Notes: generated from the sequence alone by a model not told the origin. Positions 1-9,087 are shown, numbered from the stretch's first letter. The stretch: 64,000 bases of DNA from DSNY01 sp040752195 (GCA_040752195.1 JBFMFC010000006.1:47727-111726); one strand, 5' to 3'. Program-made: numbers and translations.

Positions 1-256
1 CGCGCGGCTGATCCTCGCCGAGAGCGTGGCGATCGCGCTCGCGGGCGGGCTGATCGCGCTGGCCGTCACACCGGCCGTCGCTGCCGGTTTTTTCGAGTCG
101 GTCGGCAGGAGCGTGTTCGCGCGCTTCGAGGTGCAGCCGGTCACGTTCGCCTGGCAGATCGCCGCCGCGCTCGCGGTCGGCATGCTCGCTGCGCTGGTGC
201 CGATGCTGCGTGCGGCGAACGTGAGGATCGTCGACGGACTGCGGCACGTCGGCTGA
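1..256 (+). CDS. ABC transporter permease, C-terminal fragment (FtsX/MacB type)
   Basis: This is the last 84 codons of a reading frame that enters from the left edge (codons begin at base 2) and stops with TGA at 254-256. Two hydrophobic stretches are visible, and the tail (RAANVRIVDGLRHVG) matches the usual end of an FtsX-type permease domain, where a short charged segment carrying an 'A-x-x-x-I-V-D-x-L' motif follows the last membrane helix. The next gene, a full-length permease, ends with the same motif (SRMKIVDALRAD), so the two are probably paired subunits of one transporter. The ATPase and the N-terminal part lie outside the window. The substrate cannot be told from the sequence. Confidence 0.8.
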   Translation, partial: ARLILAESVAIALAGGLIALAVTPAVAAGFFESVGRSVFARFEVQPVTFAWQIAAALAVGMLAALVPMLRAANVRIVDGLRHVG

Positions 257-268
257 CGGAACGGGCAG

Positions 269-1438
269 ATGCGGCTGCCGCTGAGCTATGTCGCGCGCAA
301 CCTGTGGGTGCGGCGGCTGACGACCGTGCTGACCGCCGGCGGCATGGCGCTGGTCGTCTTCGTGTTCGCCGCGGTGCTGATGCTCGACGCGGGGCTGAAG
401 GCCACGCTGGTGGCGACCGGGTCGGACGCCAACGTGCTGTTCATCCGCAAGGGCGCGGAGACGGAGATCCAGAGCGGCATCGCACGCGAACAGGCCGCGC
501 TGATCGAGACGCTGCCGCAGATCGCGCGCGACGCGCAGGGCCGCCCGCTGGTGTCGAAGGAGGTCGTCGTGCTGAACTCGCTGACCAAGATCGACACGGG
601 GCTGCGCAGCAATGTGCCGGTCCGCGGCGTGCCGCCGGTCGGGCTCGCGCTGCGGCCGCAGGTGAGGCTCGTCGCCGGCCGCATGTTCCGGCCCGGGTCG
701 AACGAGATCGTCGTGGGGGCCGCGGTTGCGCGACAGTTCGCAGGCGTGGAGATCGGCCGCGCGCTCGCGTTCGCGCAGCGGCAGTGGACGGTGGTCGGCG
801 TGTTCGACGCCGGCCGCACGGCGTTCGACTCCGAGATCTGGGGCGACTCGGAGCAGCTTCTGCAGGCGTTCCGCCGCTTCGGCGGTTTTTCTTCGGTGGT
901 CGCGCAGCTCGCGTCGCCCGGCGCATTTGACGCGCTGCGCGAGGCGGTCGACGCCGACCGGCGACTCACCGTCGAGGTCAAGCGCGAGAAGAAGTTCTAC
1001 GAGGACCAGTCGCGCGCGCTGTCGAACTTCATCAGCTACCTGGGCGTGACGCTGTCGGTGATCTTCTCGCTCGGCGCGATCATCGGCGCGGCGATCACGA
1101 TGTACGCGGCGGTCGCCACGCGCACCGGCGAGATCGGCACGCTGCGCGCGCTCGGCTTCCGCCGCCGCTCGATCCTGGCGGCTTTCCTGCTCGAGTCGCT
1201 GCTGCTGGCGGCGGCCGGCGGCGTCGCGGGGCTCGCCGCCGCGACCTTCCTGCAGACGATCACGATCTCGACGACCAACTTCCAGTCGTTCTCCGAGCTG
1301 GCGTTCTCCTTCGCGCTGACGCCGCGCATCGTGTTCGAGAGCCTGCTCTTTGCGTTGGCGATGGGGCTTGTCGGCGGCGTGCTGCCTGCGGTCAGGGCGA
1401 GCCGTATGAAGATCGTCGATGCGCTGCGCGCCGACTGA
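269..1438 (+). CDS. ABC transporter permease, FtsX/MacB-like, full length
   Basis: The 389-residue inner-membrane protein has one N-terminal membrane helix (about residues 15-40), a large extracytoplasmic domain (about 45-250) and three C-terminal helices (about 260-390), which is the MacB_PCD plus FtsX layout. The C-terminal part carries the family's GEIGTLRALGF-type coupling segment next to the second helix. Such permeases move lipids, lipoproteins or peptides or act mechanically, and work with a LolD/MacB-type ATPase. The gene begins 12 bp after the stop of the preceding permease fragment and is surely in the same operon. The partner ATPase is not in the window, so the transported molecule is unknown. 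Confidence 0.85.
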   Translation: MRLPLSYVARNLWVRRLTTVLTAGGMALVVFVFAAVLMLDAGLKATLVATGSDANVLFIRKGAETEIQSGIAREQAALIETLPQIARDAQGRPLVSKEVVVLNSLTKIDTGLRSNVPVRGVPPVGLALRPQVRLVAGRMFRPGSNEIVVGAAVARQFAGVEIGRALAFAQRQWTVVGVFDAGRTAFDSEIWGDSEQLLQAFRRFGGFSSVVAQLASPGAFDALREAVDADRRLTVEVKREKKFYEDQSRALSNFISYLGVTLSVIFSLGAIIGAAITMYAAVATRTGEIGTLRALGFRRRSILAAFLLESLLLAAAGGVAGLAAATFLQTITISTTNFQSFSELAFSFALTPRIVFESLLFALAMGLVGGVLPAVRASRMKIVDALRAD

Positions 1439-1629
1439 TCGATCCTGCGCCGGCTCGCCGGCGTCGCACCGGCGGAAAGACACGCTGGCGGCCGCGCGCC
1501 TGCGCCGGGTATCGGCCTGCGCTACCGCGCGTCGCGGCGTGTGCCACGGTGCTGTCGGCCGTTGAAGCGACGCGCGACCGCGCCGAGCATCCGTCGCACG
1601 GGCATGTGCCCGGGCTTCAGGAGGAAACG

Positions 1630-2094
1630 ATGGAATCGCGAATCGCTTCGACCGCGCTGCGCGCAGGCGTTGCGCTGATCGCGGCGGCAGCCGCCGGTTG
1701 CGTGGTCGTTCCGGTCAATCCCGATGGAAGCGTGTATCAGGGTCCGGTCGCCGCGTACCCGGCGGTGGCCGTGCCGACGGCGCCCACGAGTCTCACGCTG
1801 CCGGTGCGGCTGTATCCGACCAACGAGCTGGCCGCGGCCACGGGGATCATCAGCGGCACCGTGGTCAACTACCTGAACGGCAAGGGTACGTTCACGCTCA
1901 CCGTCGGCGGCGAAACGATGTCGGGCGAGGCCACGCGCAGCGGCGGCGCGGCGAGCCGGCAGGGTGTCGCCAACGCGTACGGCGCGCGCGGCACCTATGC
2001 CAATTGCCAGTACACGATGAACACCAACGTGCAGGGCACGGGCCGCTGCACCTTTTCCAACGGTGCGACTTACCAGTTGCACATCGGCGGCTGA
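1630..2094 (+). CDS. small putative lipoprotein of unknown function
   Basis: The 154-residue product begins with a lipoprotein signal peptide: a hydrophobic, alanine-rich stretch ending in a lipobox at AAAGC, with Cys24 as the predicted lipidated residue. ATG 1630 was chosen over an upstream in-frame start at 1549 because GAGGAAA at 1621-1627 sits just ahead of it and only this start gives a signal peptide. The mature part is Gly/Thr/Ala rich, with alternating polar and hydrophobic residues typical of small beta-rich outer-membrane lipoproteins. No family is recognised. The gene stands alone between the permease operon and tctC. Confidence 0.7.
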   Translation: MESRIASTALRAGVALIAAAAAGCVVVPVNPDGSVYQGPVAAYPAVAVPTAPTSLTLPVRLYPTNELAAATGIISGTVVNYLNGKGTFTLTVGGETMSGEATRSGGAASRQGVANAYGARGTYANCQYTMNTNVQGTGRCTFSNGATYQLHIGG

Positions 2095-2166
2095 TCGCCC
2101 GCGTGGCAGCCGCTATGCTTGCGAGCCGCTAGAACCGACGCCAACAACGATTTCGAGGAGGCAAGC

Positions 2167-3135
2167 ATGAAACGTCGCGAGTTTTCGCTCGCCGCGCTGG
2201 GCGCGGCCGGCGCGCTGCAGTTGCCGCTGCTCCGCGTGGCACACGCGCAGCCGCTCGGCACGCTGAAAATGATGATTCCGGCCAACCCGGGCGGCGGCTG
2301 GGATCAGACCGGCCGCGCGCTCGCCGCCGCGATGCAGGCGGCGAAGGTCGTGCGGTCGGTCCAGTTCGAGAACAAGGGCGGCGCGGCGGGGACGATCGGG
2401 CTCGCGCAGTTCGTCAACGGTTCGAGAGGCGACCCGAACGCGGTGCTGATCGGCGGCATGGTGATGGTCGGCGGCATCATTCTGAACAAGTCGCCGGTCG
2501 ATCTGTCGATGGTCACGCCGATCGCGCGGCTGACCAGCGAGTACGAGGTGATCGTCGTTCCCGCCGCTTCGCCGCACAAGTCGATGGCCGACCTGCTCAA
2601 GGCGTTCAAGGCCGATCCCGGCAAGATCTCGTGGGGCGGCGGCTCGGCGGGAGGGACCGACCACATCCTGGTCGGCATGATCGCGAGAGCGGTCGGTGCC
2701 GATCCGGCGAAGATCAACTACGTGCCGTTCAAGGGCGGCGGCGAAGCGATCGCGGCGATCGTCGGCGGCCACGTTTCGGCCGGCGTGTCGGGGCTCGGCG
2801 AGTTCGCCGAGCACATCAAGGCCGGCCGCATGCGAGCGCTCGCGGTGTCGTCGCCCGAACGGCTCGACGGCATCCCGACGCTGAAGGAGCAGGGTATCGA
2901 TGTCGTGCTCGGCAACTGGCGCGGCATCTTCGCGGCGCCGGGCATCGCGCCGGCGCAACGCGACGCGCTGATCGCCGCGGTGCGCGCGGCGACCGAGTCG
3001 GCCGCGTGGAAGGAGACGCTCGCGCGGCTCGGCTGGGACGCGTGGTTCCTCGCCGGCGATGACTTCAAGAAGTTCCTCGACGAGGACATCAAGCGCATCG
3101 GCGCGATCATCGATTCGCTCGGCCTGAAGAAGTAG
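2167..3135 (+). CDS. tctC: Tripartite tricarboxylate transporter substrate-binding protein (Bug/TctC family)
   Basis: The periplasmic solute-binding protein has 322 residues, the usual Bug-family size. ATG 2167 follows a strong GAGGAGG at 2156-2162; an upstream in-frame start (2119) would bury the signal peptide. The signal has a twin arginine in KRREFSL (residues 2-8) and a likely cleavage site after AHA (residue 27), so export may use Tat. The mature protein shows family motifs such as ANPGGGWDQTGRAL near its start and the KGGGEA segment that lines the ligand pocket. TctB and TctA follow directly. Bug proteins bind carboxylates or related small molecules; the specific ligand cannot be deduced. 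Confidence 0.93.
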   Translation: MKRREFSLAALGAAGALQLPLLRVAHAQPLGTLKMMIPANPGGGWDQTGRALAAAMQAAKVVRSVQFENKGGAAGTIGLAQFVNGSRGDPNAVLIGGMVMVGGIILNKSPVDLSMVTPIARLTSEYEVIVVPAASPHKSMADLLKAFKADPGKISWGGGSAGGTDHILVGMIARAVGADPAKINYVPFKGGGEAIAAIVGGHVSAGVSGLGEFAEHIKAGRMRALAVSSPERLDGIPTLKEQGIDVVLGNWRGIFAAPGIAPAQRDALIAAVRAATESAAWKETLARLGWDAWFLAGDDFKKFLDEDIKRIGAIIDSLGLKK

Positions 3136-3139
3136 CGCG

Positions 3140-3652
3140 ATGCCGCCCGCACCTCGCCGGGCGCGCGCCGAGCTCGCGCTCTCGTTCGGCGTGCTCGCGC
3201 TCGGCATCGCCGCGGCGGTCGTCGCGTGGCGGCTGCCCGAGGCGGGCGGCTACGCGCGCATCGGCCCGAACTTCGTTCCCAAGCTCGTCGCGGGCGGGCT
3301 GATCCTGCTCGGCGTGTGGCTGCTCGCCGAATGTTTTACGGGCGGCTGGCGTTCGCCGGTGCCGGACGACGCCGCCGCGCGCGGCGAACACCCGTTCGTG
3401 CCGCGGGCGTTCGGCTGGGTCAGCGCGGGACTGTTCGCGCAGATGGCGCTGATCAACACGGCCGGGTTCGTGCTCGCGGCGGCAGTGCTTTTCGCGTGCG
3501 TGGCGCGCGGCTTCGGCAGCACGCGCTGGTTGCGCGATCTGCTGGCCGGGCTCGCGATGGGGATCGCCGTGTTCGCGTTCTTCGTTCACTTCCTCAACGT
3601 CAATCTGCCGGCGGGCTGGCTCAAGCCGTTGCTCGGCGCTGCGGGCACGTGA
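3140..3652 (+). CDS. tctB: Tripartite tricarboxylate transporter small membrane subunit TctB
   Basis: The 170-residue protein has about four membrane helices and fits the TctB family in size and position. It starts 4 bp after the tctC stop, and its TGA (3650-3652) overlaps the GTG start of tctA, so the three genes should be translationally coupled. TctB forms the membrane complex with TctA in ion-driven uptake of carboxylates. Sequence conservation in this subunit is low, so the call leans on the gene order. Confidence 0.88.
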   Translation: MPPAPRRARAELALSFGVLALGIAAAVVAWRLPEAGGYARIGPNFVPKLVAGGLILLGVWLLAECFTGGWRSPVPDDAAARGEHPFVPRAFGWVSAGLFAQMALINTAGFVLAAAVLFACVARGFGSTRWLRDLLAGLAMGIAVFAFFVHFLNVNLPAGWLKPLLGAAGT

Positions 3653-5169
3653 GCGAGACCTTCAGCGCGCTGGTCGCGGGATTCGGCGTCGCGCTTGCGC
3701 CGATCAACCTGCTGTGGGGGCTCGTCGGCGTGACGCTCGGCACGGCGGTCGGCGTATTGCCCGGCGTGGGCCCCGCGCTGACGGTCGCGATGCTGCTGCC
3801 GTTGACGGTCAAGCTCGACCCGACCGGCGCGCTGATCATGTTCGCCGGGATCTACTACGGCGCGATGTACGGCGGGTCGACGACGACGATCCTGCTGAAC
3901 ACGCCGGGCGAGTCGGCGTCGATCGCCACGGCGCTGGAGGGCAATCGCATGGCCAAGCGCGGCCGCGCCGGGCCCGCGCTCGCCACCAGCGCGATCGGCT
4001 CGTTCGTCGCCGGGTCGATCGCAACGTTGCTGCTCACGCTGCTGGCCCCGGTGGTGGTCGAGATCGCGCTGCGGTTCGGCCCCGCCGAATACTTCGCGCT
4101 GATGGTGTTCGCGTTCGTCACGGTGGCGGCGGTGCTCGGCGCATCGACCGTGCGCGGGCTCGTGTCGCTTTTCGTCGGGCTGCTGCTCGGGCTGGTCGGC
4201 ATCGACGAGCAGACCGGGCAGATGCGCTTCGCTTTCGGCGTTCCGGAGCTGCTCGACGGCATCGACGTCGTCGTGCTCGCAGTCGGTCTGTTCGCGGTCG
4301 GAGAGGCGCTGTATGTCGCCGCCTACCAGAGCCGCGTGCGCGAAGAGATGGAGAAGATGTCGGGGTCGCTATGGATGTCGCGCGACGACTGGCGCCGTTC
4401 GTGGCCGGCGTGGCTGCGCGCGACGGCGATCGGCTTTCCGTTCGGAACGATTCCGGCGGGCGGCGCGGAGATCCCGACTTTCCTTTCCTACGCGACCGAG
4501 AAGAAGCTCAGCAAGCATCCCGAGGAGTTCGGCAACGGCGCAATCGAGGGCGTGGCGGGACCGGAAGCCGCGAACAACGCGGCTGCCACCGGCGTGCTGG
4601 TGCCGCTGCTGACCCTGGGCATTCCGACCTCGGCGACCGCGGCGATCCTGCTCGCGGCGTTTCAGAACTACGGGCTGCAGCCCGGGCCGCTGCTGTTCCA
4701 GACGCAGGGCGCGCTCGTCTGGGGACTGATCGCCAGCCTGTACGTCGGCAACGTGCTGCTGCTGGTGCTGAACCTGCCGCTGATCGGGCTGTGGGTGAAG
4801 GTGCTGCAGATTCCGAAGCCGTTGCTGTATGGCGGCATCCTGGTGTTCGCCACGCTGGGCGCCTACAGCCTGCATCAGTCGGTCGTCGATCTGGCGACGC
4901 TGTACGTTTTCGGCGTGCTCGGCTTCGTGATGCGGCGCTGGGGCTTCCCGGTCGCGCCGGCGGTGATCGGGCTGATCCTCGGTCCGTTGGCCGAATCGCA
5001 GTTCCGCCGCGCGCTGGCGATCAGCCAGGGCGACCCGTCGGTGTTCTTCACGCATCCGATCTCGGCGGCGCTGCTCGCGCTGACCGCGCTGTTGGTGCTG
5101 GTGCCGTGGCTCGTCAAGGTGCAGCGCGAGTGGCGCGCGCGGCGCTCGCCCGCGCCCGCGCGCCGCTGA
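3649..5169 (+). CDS. tctA: Tripartite tricarboxylate transporter large permease TctA
   Basis: The 506-residue protein has about 11-12 membrane helices, the standard length for TctA. Family motifs are plain: GVLPGVGPALTVAMLLPLT near residue 30, YYGAMYGGSTTTILLNTPG near residue 70, and EGVAGPEAANNAAATG near residue 300. The GTG at 3649 overlaps the tctB stop (GTGA) and gives the normal N-terminus. It forms the transport channel, using an ion gradient to take up the ligand delivered by TctC. Confidence 0.95.
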   Translation: MSETFSALVAGFGVALAPINLLWGLVGVTLGTAVGVLPGVGPALTVAMLLPLTVKLDPTGALIMFAGIYYGAMYGGSTTTILLNTPGESASIATALEGNRMAKRGRAGPALATSAIGSFVAGSIATLLLTLLAPVVVEIALRFGPAEYFALMVFAFVTVAAVLGASTVRGLVSLFVGLLLGLVGIDEQTGQMRFAFGVPELLDGIDVVVLAVGLFAVGEALYVAAYQSRVREEMEKMSGSLWMSRDDWRRSWPAWLRATAIGFPFGTIPAGGAEIPTFLSYATEKKLSKHPEEFGNGAIEGVAGPEAANNAAATGVLVPLLTLGIPTSATAAILLAAFQNYGLQPGPLLFQTQGALVWGLIASLYVGNVLLLVLNLPLIGLWVKVLQIPKPLLYGGILVFATLGAYSLHQSVVDLATLYVFGVLGFVMRRWGFPVAPAVIGLILGPLAESQFRRALAISQGDPSVFFTHPISAALLALTALLVLVPWLVKVQREWRARRSPAPARR

Positions 5170-5283
5170 GCCGCTTCATCGGCGCGCTCGCCGCCGATTC
5201 TTCGGCTTCGCGCCGCCGACCTCGCCGCTAGAATCCGCTGCAACGTCGTCCGCCGGGCCTTGCCGGCGTTCATTGGGTCCGCC

Positions 5284-6174
5284 GTGAAGCTCGCTGCCCG
5301 TCTGGTCACCATCACCACGCTCGCAGCCGTTGGCGCGACCGGCTGCGCGTCGCTCGACGGCTGGCAACGCAAGGCGATCTTCCAGCACACGTCGTCCGAG
5401 CGCTTCGCGCATATCGCGGCGCCGGACGCTGCCGAAACCTACGATCTGCCGCTCGCCAACGGCGACAAGGTGCACGCGTGGTATCTGCGCGCCGGCGCGG
5501 ACGACGCGCCGACCGTGCTGTTCCTGCACGGCGCGCGCCGCAACCTGAACGGCAGCGCCTCCCGCATCACGCACTGGCAGTCGCTCGGCTTCAACGTGCT
5601 GGCGATCGACTACCGCGGCTTCGGCCGCTCCACACCGATCCTGCCGAGCGAGGCGAGCGCGATCGAGGATACGAGGCGCGCGTACGAGGAGCTGAAGCGG
5701 CGCGAGCCCGACCCCGCCAAGCGCTTCGTTTACGGCTACAGCCTCGGCGGCGCGCTCGCGATCGAACTGGCCGCGCGCGAGGACGAGATCGCCGGCGTCG
5801 TGATCGAGTCGTCTTTCACCAGTATCCCCGACCTGGTGCGCACGACGCGGTGGGGCTGGCTGCCCTTCGTGCGCCTGCTGGTGACGCAGGATTTCGACTC
5901 GCTCGGGCGGATCGCGCGCGTCAACGAGCCGCTGCTCCTGCTGCACGGCACCGCCGACGGCGTCGTGCCGCACGCGATGGCCGATCGGTTGTACGCGGCC
6001 GCGGTCGGCGTTGCCCCCGAGTACAAGCGCGTCGTCAAGATCGAGGGCGCCGGTCACCGAGGCGTGATCGGCATCGGCGGTGAGCGCTACGACCGTGCGG
6101 TGCGCGAGTTCGCCGCGCGGGCGAGCCGCGCGGCGGCTGCATCCCTGTCTGCATCGGCGGCCGTCGTTCATTGA
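5284..6174 (+). CDS. Alpha/beta hydrolase, predicted lipoprotein
   Basis: The product has 296 residues. GTG 5284 gives a lipoprotein signal with lipobox Cys21 (GATGC), so the enzyme is probably anchored on the outer side of the inner membrane or in the outer membrane. The alpha/beta-hydrolase fold is shown by the HGA oxyanion segment near residue 83, the nucleophile elbow GYSLGG with Ser153, the acid Asp225 in GTADGVVP and His258 in GAGHRG. It resembles the YfhR/BEM46-like serine hydrolases; the substrate is unknown. A TAGAAT hexamer at 5229-5234 could be a -10 element. The stop overlaps the TTG start of the next gene (TTGA), so the two are likely co-transcribed. Confidence 0.85.
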   Translation: MKLAARLVTITTLAAVGATGCASLDGWQRKAIFQHTSSERFAHIAAPDAAETYDLPLANGDKVHAWYLRAGADDAPTVLFLHGARRNLNGSASRITHWQSLGFNVLAIDYRGFGRSTPILPSEASAIEDTRRAYEELKRREPDPAKRFVYGYSLGGALAIELAAREDEIAGVVIESSFTSIPDLVRTTRWGWLPFVRLLVTQDFDSLGRIARVNEPLLLLHGTADGVVPHAMADRLYAAAVGVAPEYKRVVKIEGAGHRGVIGIGGERYDRAVREFAARASRAAAASLSASAAVVH

Positions 6175-7229
6175 GCGCGGAACTTCGCTTTTCATCCCTC
6201 GACTACGCGAAGACGCTCGCTGCGGCGCTGGCCGGGGCGGCCGTGGCCGTGTGGCTGCAACTGCCGCTGCCGTGGTTCACCGGCCCGCTGATCGCGGTCG
6301 CCGCGGCCAACACGCTCGGCGCGCGGCTGCCGAGCCCGCCGCACGCGCGCGACGGCGGGCAGTGGATCATCGGCACCGCGCTCGGGCTCTACTTCACGCC
6401 CGAGGTCGTACGCGCGCTGCTCGAGCTCGCGCCCTGGGTCGGCCTGACGACGTTGGCGATGATCGCGCTCGGCCTCGGCGCCGCGTGGGTGCTGAAGCGC
6501 GCCACCGGCGAGAGCGGGACGACCAGCTTCTTCGCGATGGCGATCGGCGGCGCGAGCGAGATGGCGGCCCAGGCCGAGCGCTACGGCGGGCGCGTCGACC
6601 GCGTGGCCGCCGCGCACAGCCTGCGCATCGTGCTCGTCGCGCTGATCGTTCCGTTCGCGCTGCAGTGGGCGGGGGTGCAGGGGACGGATCCGTACCGGCC
6701 GGCCGCGCAGGACGTCGACCCGATCGGCCTCGTCGTGCTCGCCGCAGTCACCGGCGGCGGGGCGATCGCACTGTCGCGACTGCGCCTGCCCAACGTGTGG
6801 ATGATCGGGCCGCTGCTGGTCGCCGGCGCGCTGAGCGTCGGCGGCTACGCGTTCTCGTCGATGCCGCGCGCGGTGGTCGACGGCGGTCAGCTTCTGATCG
6901 GTGTGGCGCTCGGAGCGCGCTTTTCGACCGAGTTCTTTCGCGCGGCGCCGCGCTATCTGGCGGCCGTCGCCTTGCTCACGCTCGGACTGCTGGGTGTGGC
7001 GGCGCTGTACGGGTGGTGGCTCGCGGGATACGCCGGGTTGCCGGCCGCCACCGCGATCCTGGCGACTACGCCGGGCGGAATCGGCGAGATGGCGATCACC
7101 GCAAAGGTGCTCGCACTCGGCGCGCCGATCGTCGCGGCGTTTCACAGCGTTCGCCTGGCCGTGCTCGTGCTGCTGATCGGCGGTCTGTTCCGCGTCGTGC
7201 GCCGGGTGGGCCGGCGGCTACTCCGATAA
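6171..7229 (+). CDS. AbrB-family inner-membrane protein (AbrB duplication family)
   Basis: The 352-residue protein has about ten membrane helices in two similar halves. Each half carries the typical segments: GGQWIIGTALGLYFTPEVV in the first and GGQLLIGVALGARFSTEFF in the second, and GGASEMA in the first paired with TPGGIGEMAI in the second. This internal repeat is the hallmark of the family often mislabelled as ammonia monooxygenase or an AbrB regulator. E. coli AbrB is of this type, and a transport role is suspected but not established. The start is TTG at 6171, overlapping the hydrolase stop. Confidence 0.85.
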   Translation: MSAELRFSSLDYAKTLAAALAGAAVAVWLQLPLPWFTGPLIAVAAANTLGARLPSPPHARDGGQWIIGTALGLYFTPEVVRALLELAPWVGLTTLAMIALGLGAAWVLKRATGESGTTSFFAMAIGGASEMAAQAERYGGRVDRVAAAHSLRIVLVALIVPFALQWAGVQGTDPYRPAAQDVDPIGLVVLAAVTGGGAIALSRLRLPNVWMIGPLLVAGALSVGGYAFSSMPRAVVDGGQLLIGVALGARFSTEFFRAAPRYLAAVALLTLGLLGVAALYGWWLAGYAGLPAATAILATTPGGIGEMAITAKVLALGAPIVAAFHSVRLAVLVLLIGGLFRVVRRVGRRLLR

Positions 7230-7579
7230 AAGGCGCCTGCCCCGGTGGATTTCGGGGGCTTTCGACCGATGCGGCGGGTCTCGCCGGTAAGCGCTTCGGG
7301 CCGCGTCGGGTACCGCTTGCGCGCGGCGGATCGGCCGCGCTTGCCACTGGCTTTTTTGCAGGCTGTGGTGTACGTTGGCAGCGCAGTCGATTCTGCGCTG
7401 TGGTTTTACTTCGCAATCAGTGCTCGCCCGGTCCGTCCCACGCGCGGTTCGCCATCATCGGCGCCGCCTCCAGCCATTCTCCCGGTTCCGTCTGGCAGTC
7501 CCTGTCGCAGCAATGCCCACATCCGACGAGTCGCTTGCGCGCCGCGGGCGCATCCCGCGTTTTTTCGAGTGAGTTAGAC
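7230..7579 (+). other. 350-bp region without a gene: long leader of the cold-shock gene
   Basis: No credible gene lies here; the open frames have poor composition and no ribosome-binding site. The stretch lies directly ahead of the cold-shock gene and is richer in T-runs than its surroundings (for example TTTTTT near 7352 and near 7560). Long structured 5' leaders are known for cspA-type genes, where they act as temperature-sensitive switches, so this is the expected place for the promoter and leader. One perfect hairpin is listed separately. Confidence 0.5.
7379..7400 (+). promoter_or_regulatory. perfect hairpin in the cold-shock leader
   Basis: CAGCGCAG (7379-7386) and CTGCGCTG (7393-7400) form a perfect 8-bp stem with a 6-nt loop, about 180 nt ahead of the csp start codon. 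It has no trailing T-run, so it is not a terminator. A leader RNA structure is the likeliest role. Confidence 0.4.
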
Positions 7580-7786
7580 ATGCCGACAGGCACCGTGAAG
7601 TGGTTCAACGAGACCAAGGGCTTCGGGTTCATCAAGCCGGACGACGGCGGCGCGGATCTGTTCGCGCACTACAGCGGCATCAAGGCCAAGGGCTTCCGCA
7701 CGCTGAAGGAGAACCAGCGCGTCGAGTATCAGGTGCAGCAGGGCCAGAAGGGCCCGCAGGCCGTCGAGATCGTGCCGATCGGCTGA
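7580..7786 (+). CDS. Cold-shock protein, CspA family
   Basis: The 68-residue single OB-fold RNA chaperone has the normal family length. RNP1 is KGFGFIKP (residues 13-20) and RNP2 is LFAHY (27-31), with the conserved aromatic residues Trp8, Phe15, Phe17, Phe28 and His30 that stack on nucleic acid. CspA-type proteins bind single-stranded RNA or DNA and melt mRNA structure; many are not cold-induced, so the name describes the fold. No good Shine-Dalgarno is visible ahead of ATG 7580, which fits control by leader structure. A strong terminator follows 21 bp after the stop. Confidence 0.95.
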   Translation: MPTGTVKWFNETKGFGFIKPDDGGADLFAHYSGIKAKGFRTLKENQRVEYQVQQGQKGPQAVEIVPIG

Positions 7787-7807
7787 GCGCTGCCGGATTT
7801 CTCCAAC

Positions 7808-7834
7808 GCCGGTCTTCGGACCGGCTTTTTTTTT
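7808..7834 (+). terminator. intrinsic terminator of the cold-shock gene
   Basis: GCCGGTC (7808-7814), a TTCG tetraloop and GACCGGC (7819-7825) form a perfect stem followed by nine T residues. It also separates the csp gene from the convergent dehydrogenase, whose stop codon begins 4 bp later. Confidence 0.93.
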
Positions 7835-7837
7835 GGC

Positions 7838-8821
7838 TCAACCCGGTATGAGATTGGCCGGCCTGCCCGCAGCAAACGCGACGACGTTGTCGAACGCGCC
7901 GCCCAGCATCGACTCGTAAGACTGTCGTTCGGTGAACCCCAGGTGCGGCGTGCAGACCGCGTTCGGCAGCGCGAGCAGCGGTTCGTCGGCGCCAGTCGGC
8001 TCGCGCTCGAAGACATCGACCGCCGCCAGGCCGGGACGGCCCGCGCGCAGCGCCTCGGCGAGCGCGCCGCGCTCGATCAGTTCGGCTCGGCTCGTGTTGA
8101 CCAGCAGCGCGGTCGGTTTCATTCGCGCCAGATCGGCACCCGTGACGCACGCCCGCGTGGCGTCCACCAGCCGCAAATGCAGGCTCAGCACGTCGACGCT
8201 TGCAAAGAACTCATCCTTGGCGGCGATCGCGTCAAAGCCGTCGGCGCTCGCTTGCGCGAGCGAGGCGTCGCGTCCGTGCACCGCCACCCGCATGCCGAAC
8301 GCGCGCCCGTAGCCCGCGACGAGCCGGCCGATCCGACCGTAACCCCAGATGCCGAGCGTCTTGCCGCGGAGCGATTCGCCGAAACCGGCGAGCGGATTCG
8401 CCGCCGTCGCCGGCACGCTCTGCTGCCATCGTCCGGCGTACAGGTTCGCCATGTAGGCCGGCAAGCGGCGCAGCGCCGCGAGCATGAGCAGCCAGGTGAA
8501 CTCGGCCGTCGCCGGCGGGTAGCCGGTCGACTCCGCCACGCCAATGCCGCGCCGCGCGCAGGCGGCGAGGTCGAGGTGCGCGCCGGCCTTGCCGGTCTGG
8601 CTGATCAGCCGCAGGCGCGGCAGCTTGGCGAGCAGCGCGTCGGTGATGCGGGTGCGCTCACGGATGAGCACGAGCGCATCGAAGTCGGCCAGTCGTGCGG
8701 CGAGCTGCCCGGTTCCGCGCGCGGGGTGGTTGAAGACCTTCACCTCGTGTCCGTCCAACTTGCGAAAGCAGTCGAGATGACGGACCACGTCCTGATAGTC
8801 GTCGAGGATGGCGATGCGCAT
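7838..8821 (-). CDS. D-2-hydroxyacid dehydrogenase family protein (NAD-binding)
   Basis: The 327-residue enzyme belongs to the D-isomer-specific 2-hydroxyacid dehydrogenase family. The nucleotide-binding GxGxxG is GYGRIG in the middle of the chain, and the catalytic Arg (NTSRAE), Glu and His (TPHLGF) are in their usual order in the C-terminal half. It would reduce a 2-keto acid to a D-2-hydroxy acid or the reverse; such proteins are often called phosphoglycerate or glyoxylate reductases without proof. It starts with ATG at 8821 and runs toward the csp terminator. It is not part of an operon. Confidence 0.88.
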   Translation of the reverse strand: MRIAILDDYQDVVRHLDCFRKLDGHEVKVFNHPARGTGQLAARLADFDALVLIRERTRITDALLAKLPRLRLISQTGKAGAHLDLAACARRGIGVAESTGYPPATAEFTWLLMLAALRRLPAYMANLYAGRWQQSVPATAANPLAGFGESLRGKTLGIWGYGRIGRLVAGYGRAFGMRVAVHGRDASLAQASADGFDAIAAKDEFFASVDVLSLHLRLVDATRACVTGADLARMKPTALLVNTSRAELIERGALAEALRAGRPGLAAVDVFEREPTGADEPLLALPNAVCTPHLGFTERQSYESMLGGAFDNVVAFAAGRPANLIPG

Positions 8822-9087
8822 CGGCCGACTTTGCCTTGCGCCCGCGCGGCGCGCAACACGCGCGGCTGCGATCGGCGGCGGTGCACCGTCTGTCCGCGGA
8901 CCGCTCCGTCGCCGGGCGGCGCTGCGCGCGCGCGGTAAACTGCACCCGTTTCCGCGCGGTCACAACGCCCGATCCAACGCCGGATCGGGGCGCCTCCGAG
9001 AACACCGCCGCGTGCCGGTCACAAGCCGAGTCGCACCTGAACTTAGCTCCTGCGGCAACCTGCGGCGCCGCGGAGGGAGACCGATCG

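Noticed and set aside
7245..7577. 110-codon frame ahead of the cold-shock gene
   Set aside because: No ribosome-binding site, Pro/Arg/Ser-rich composition and no relation to a known protein; the region is better read as a leader.
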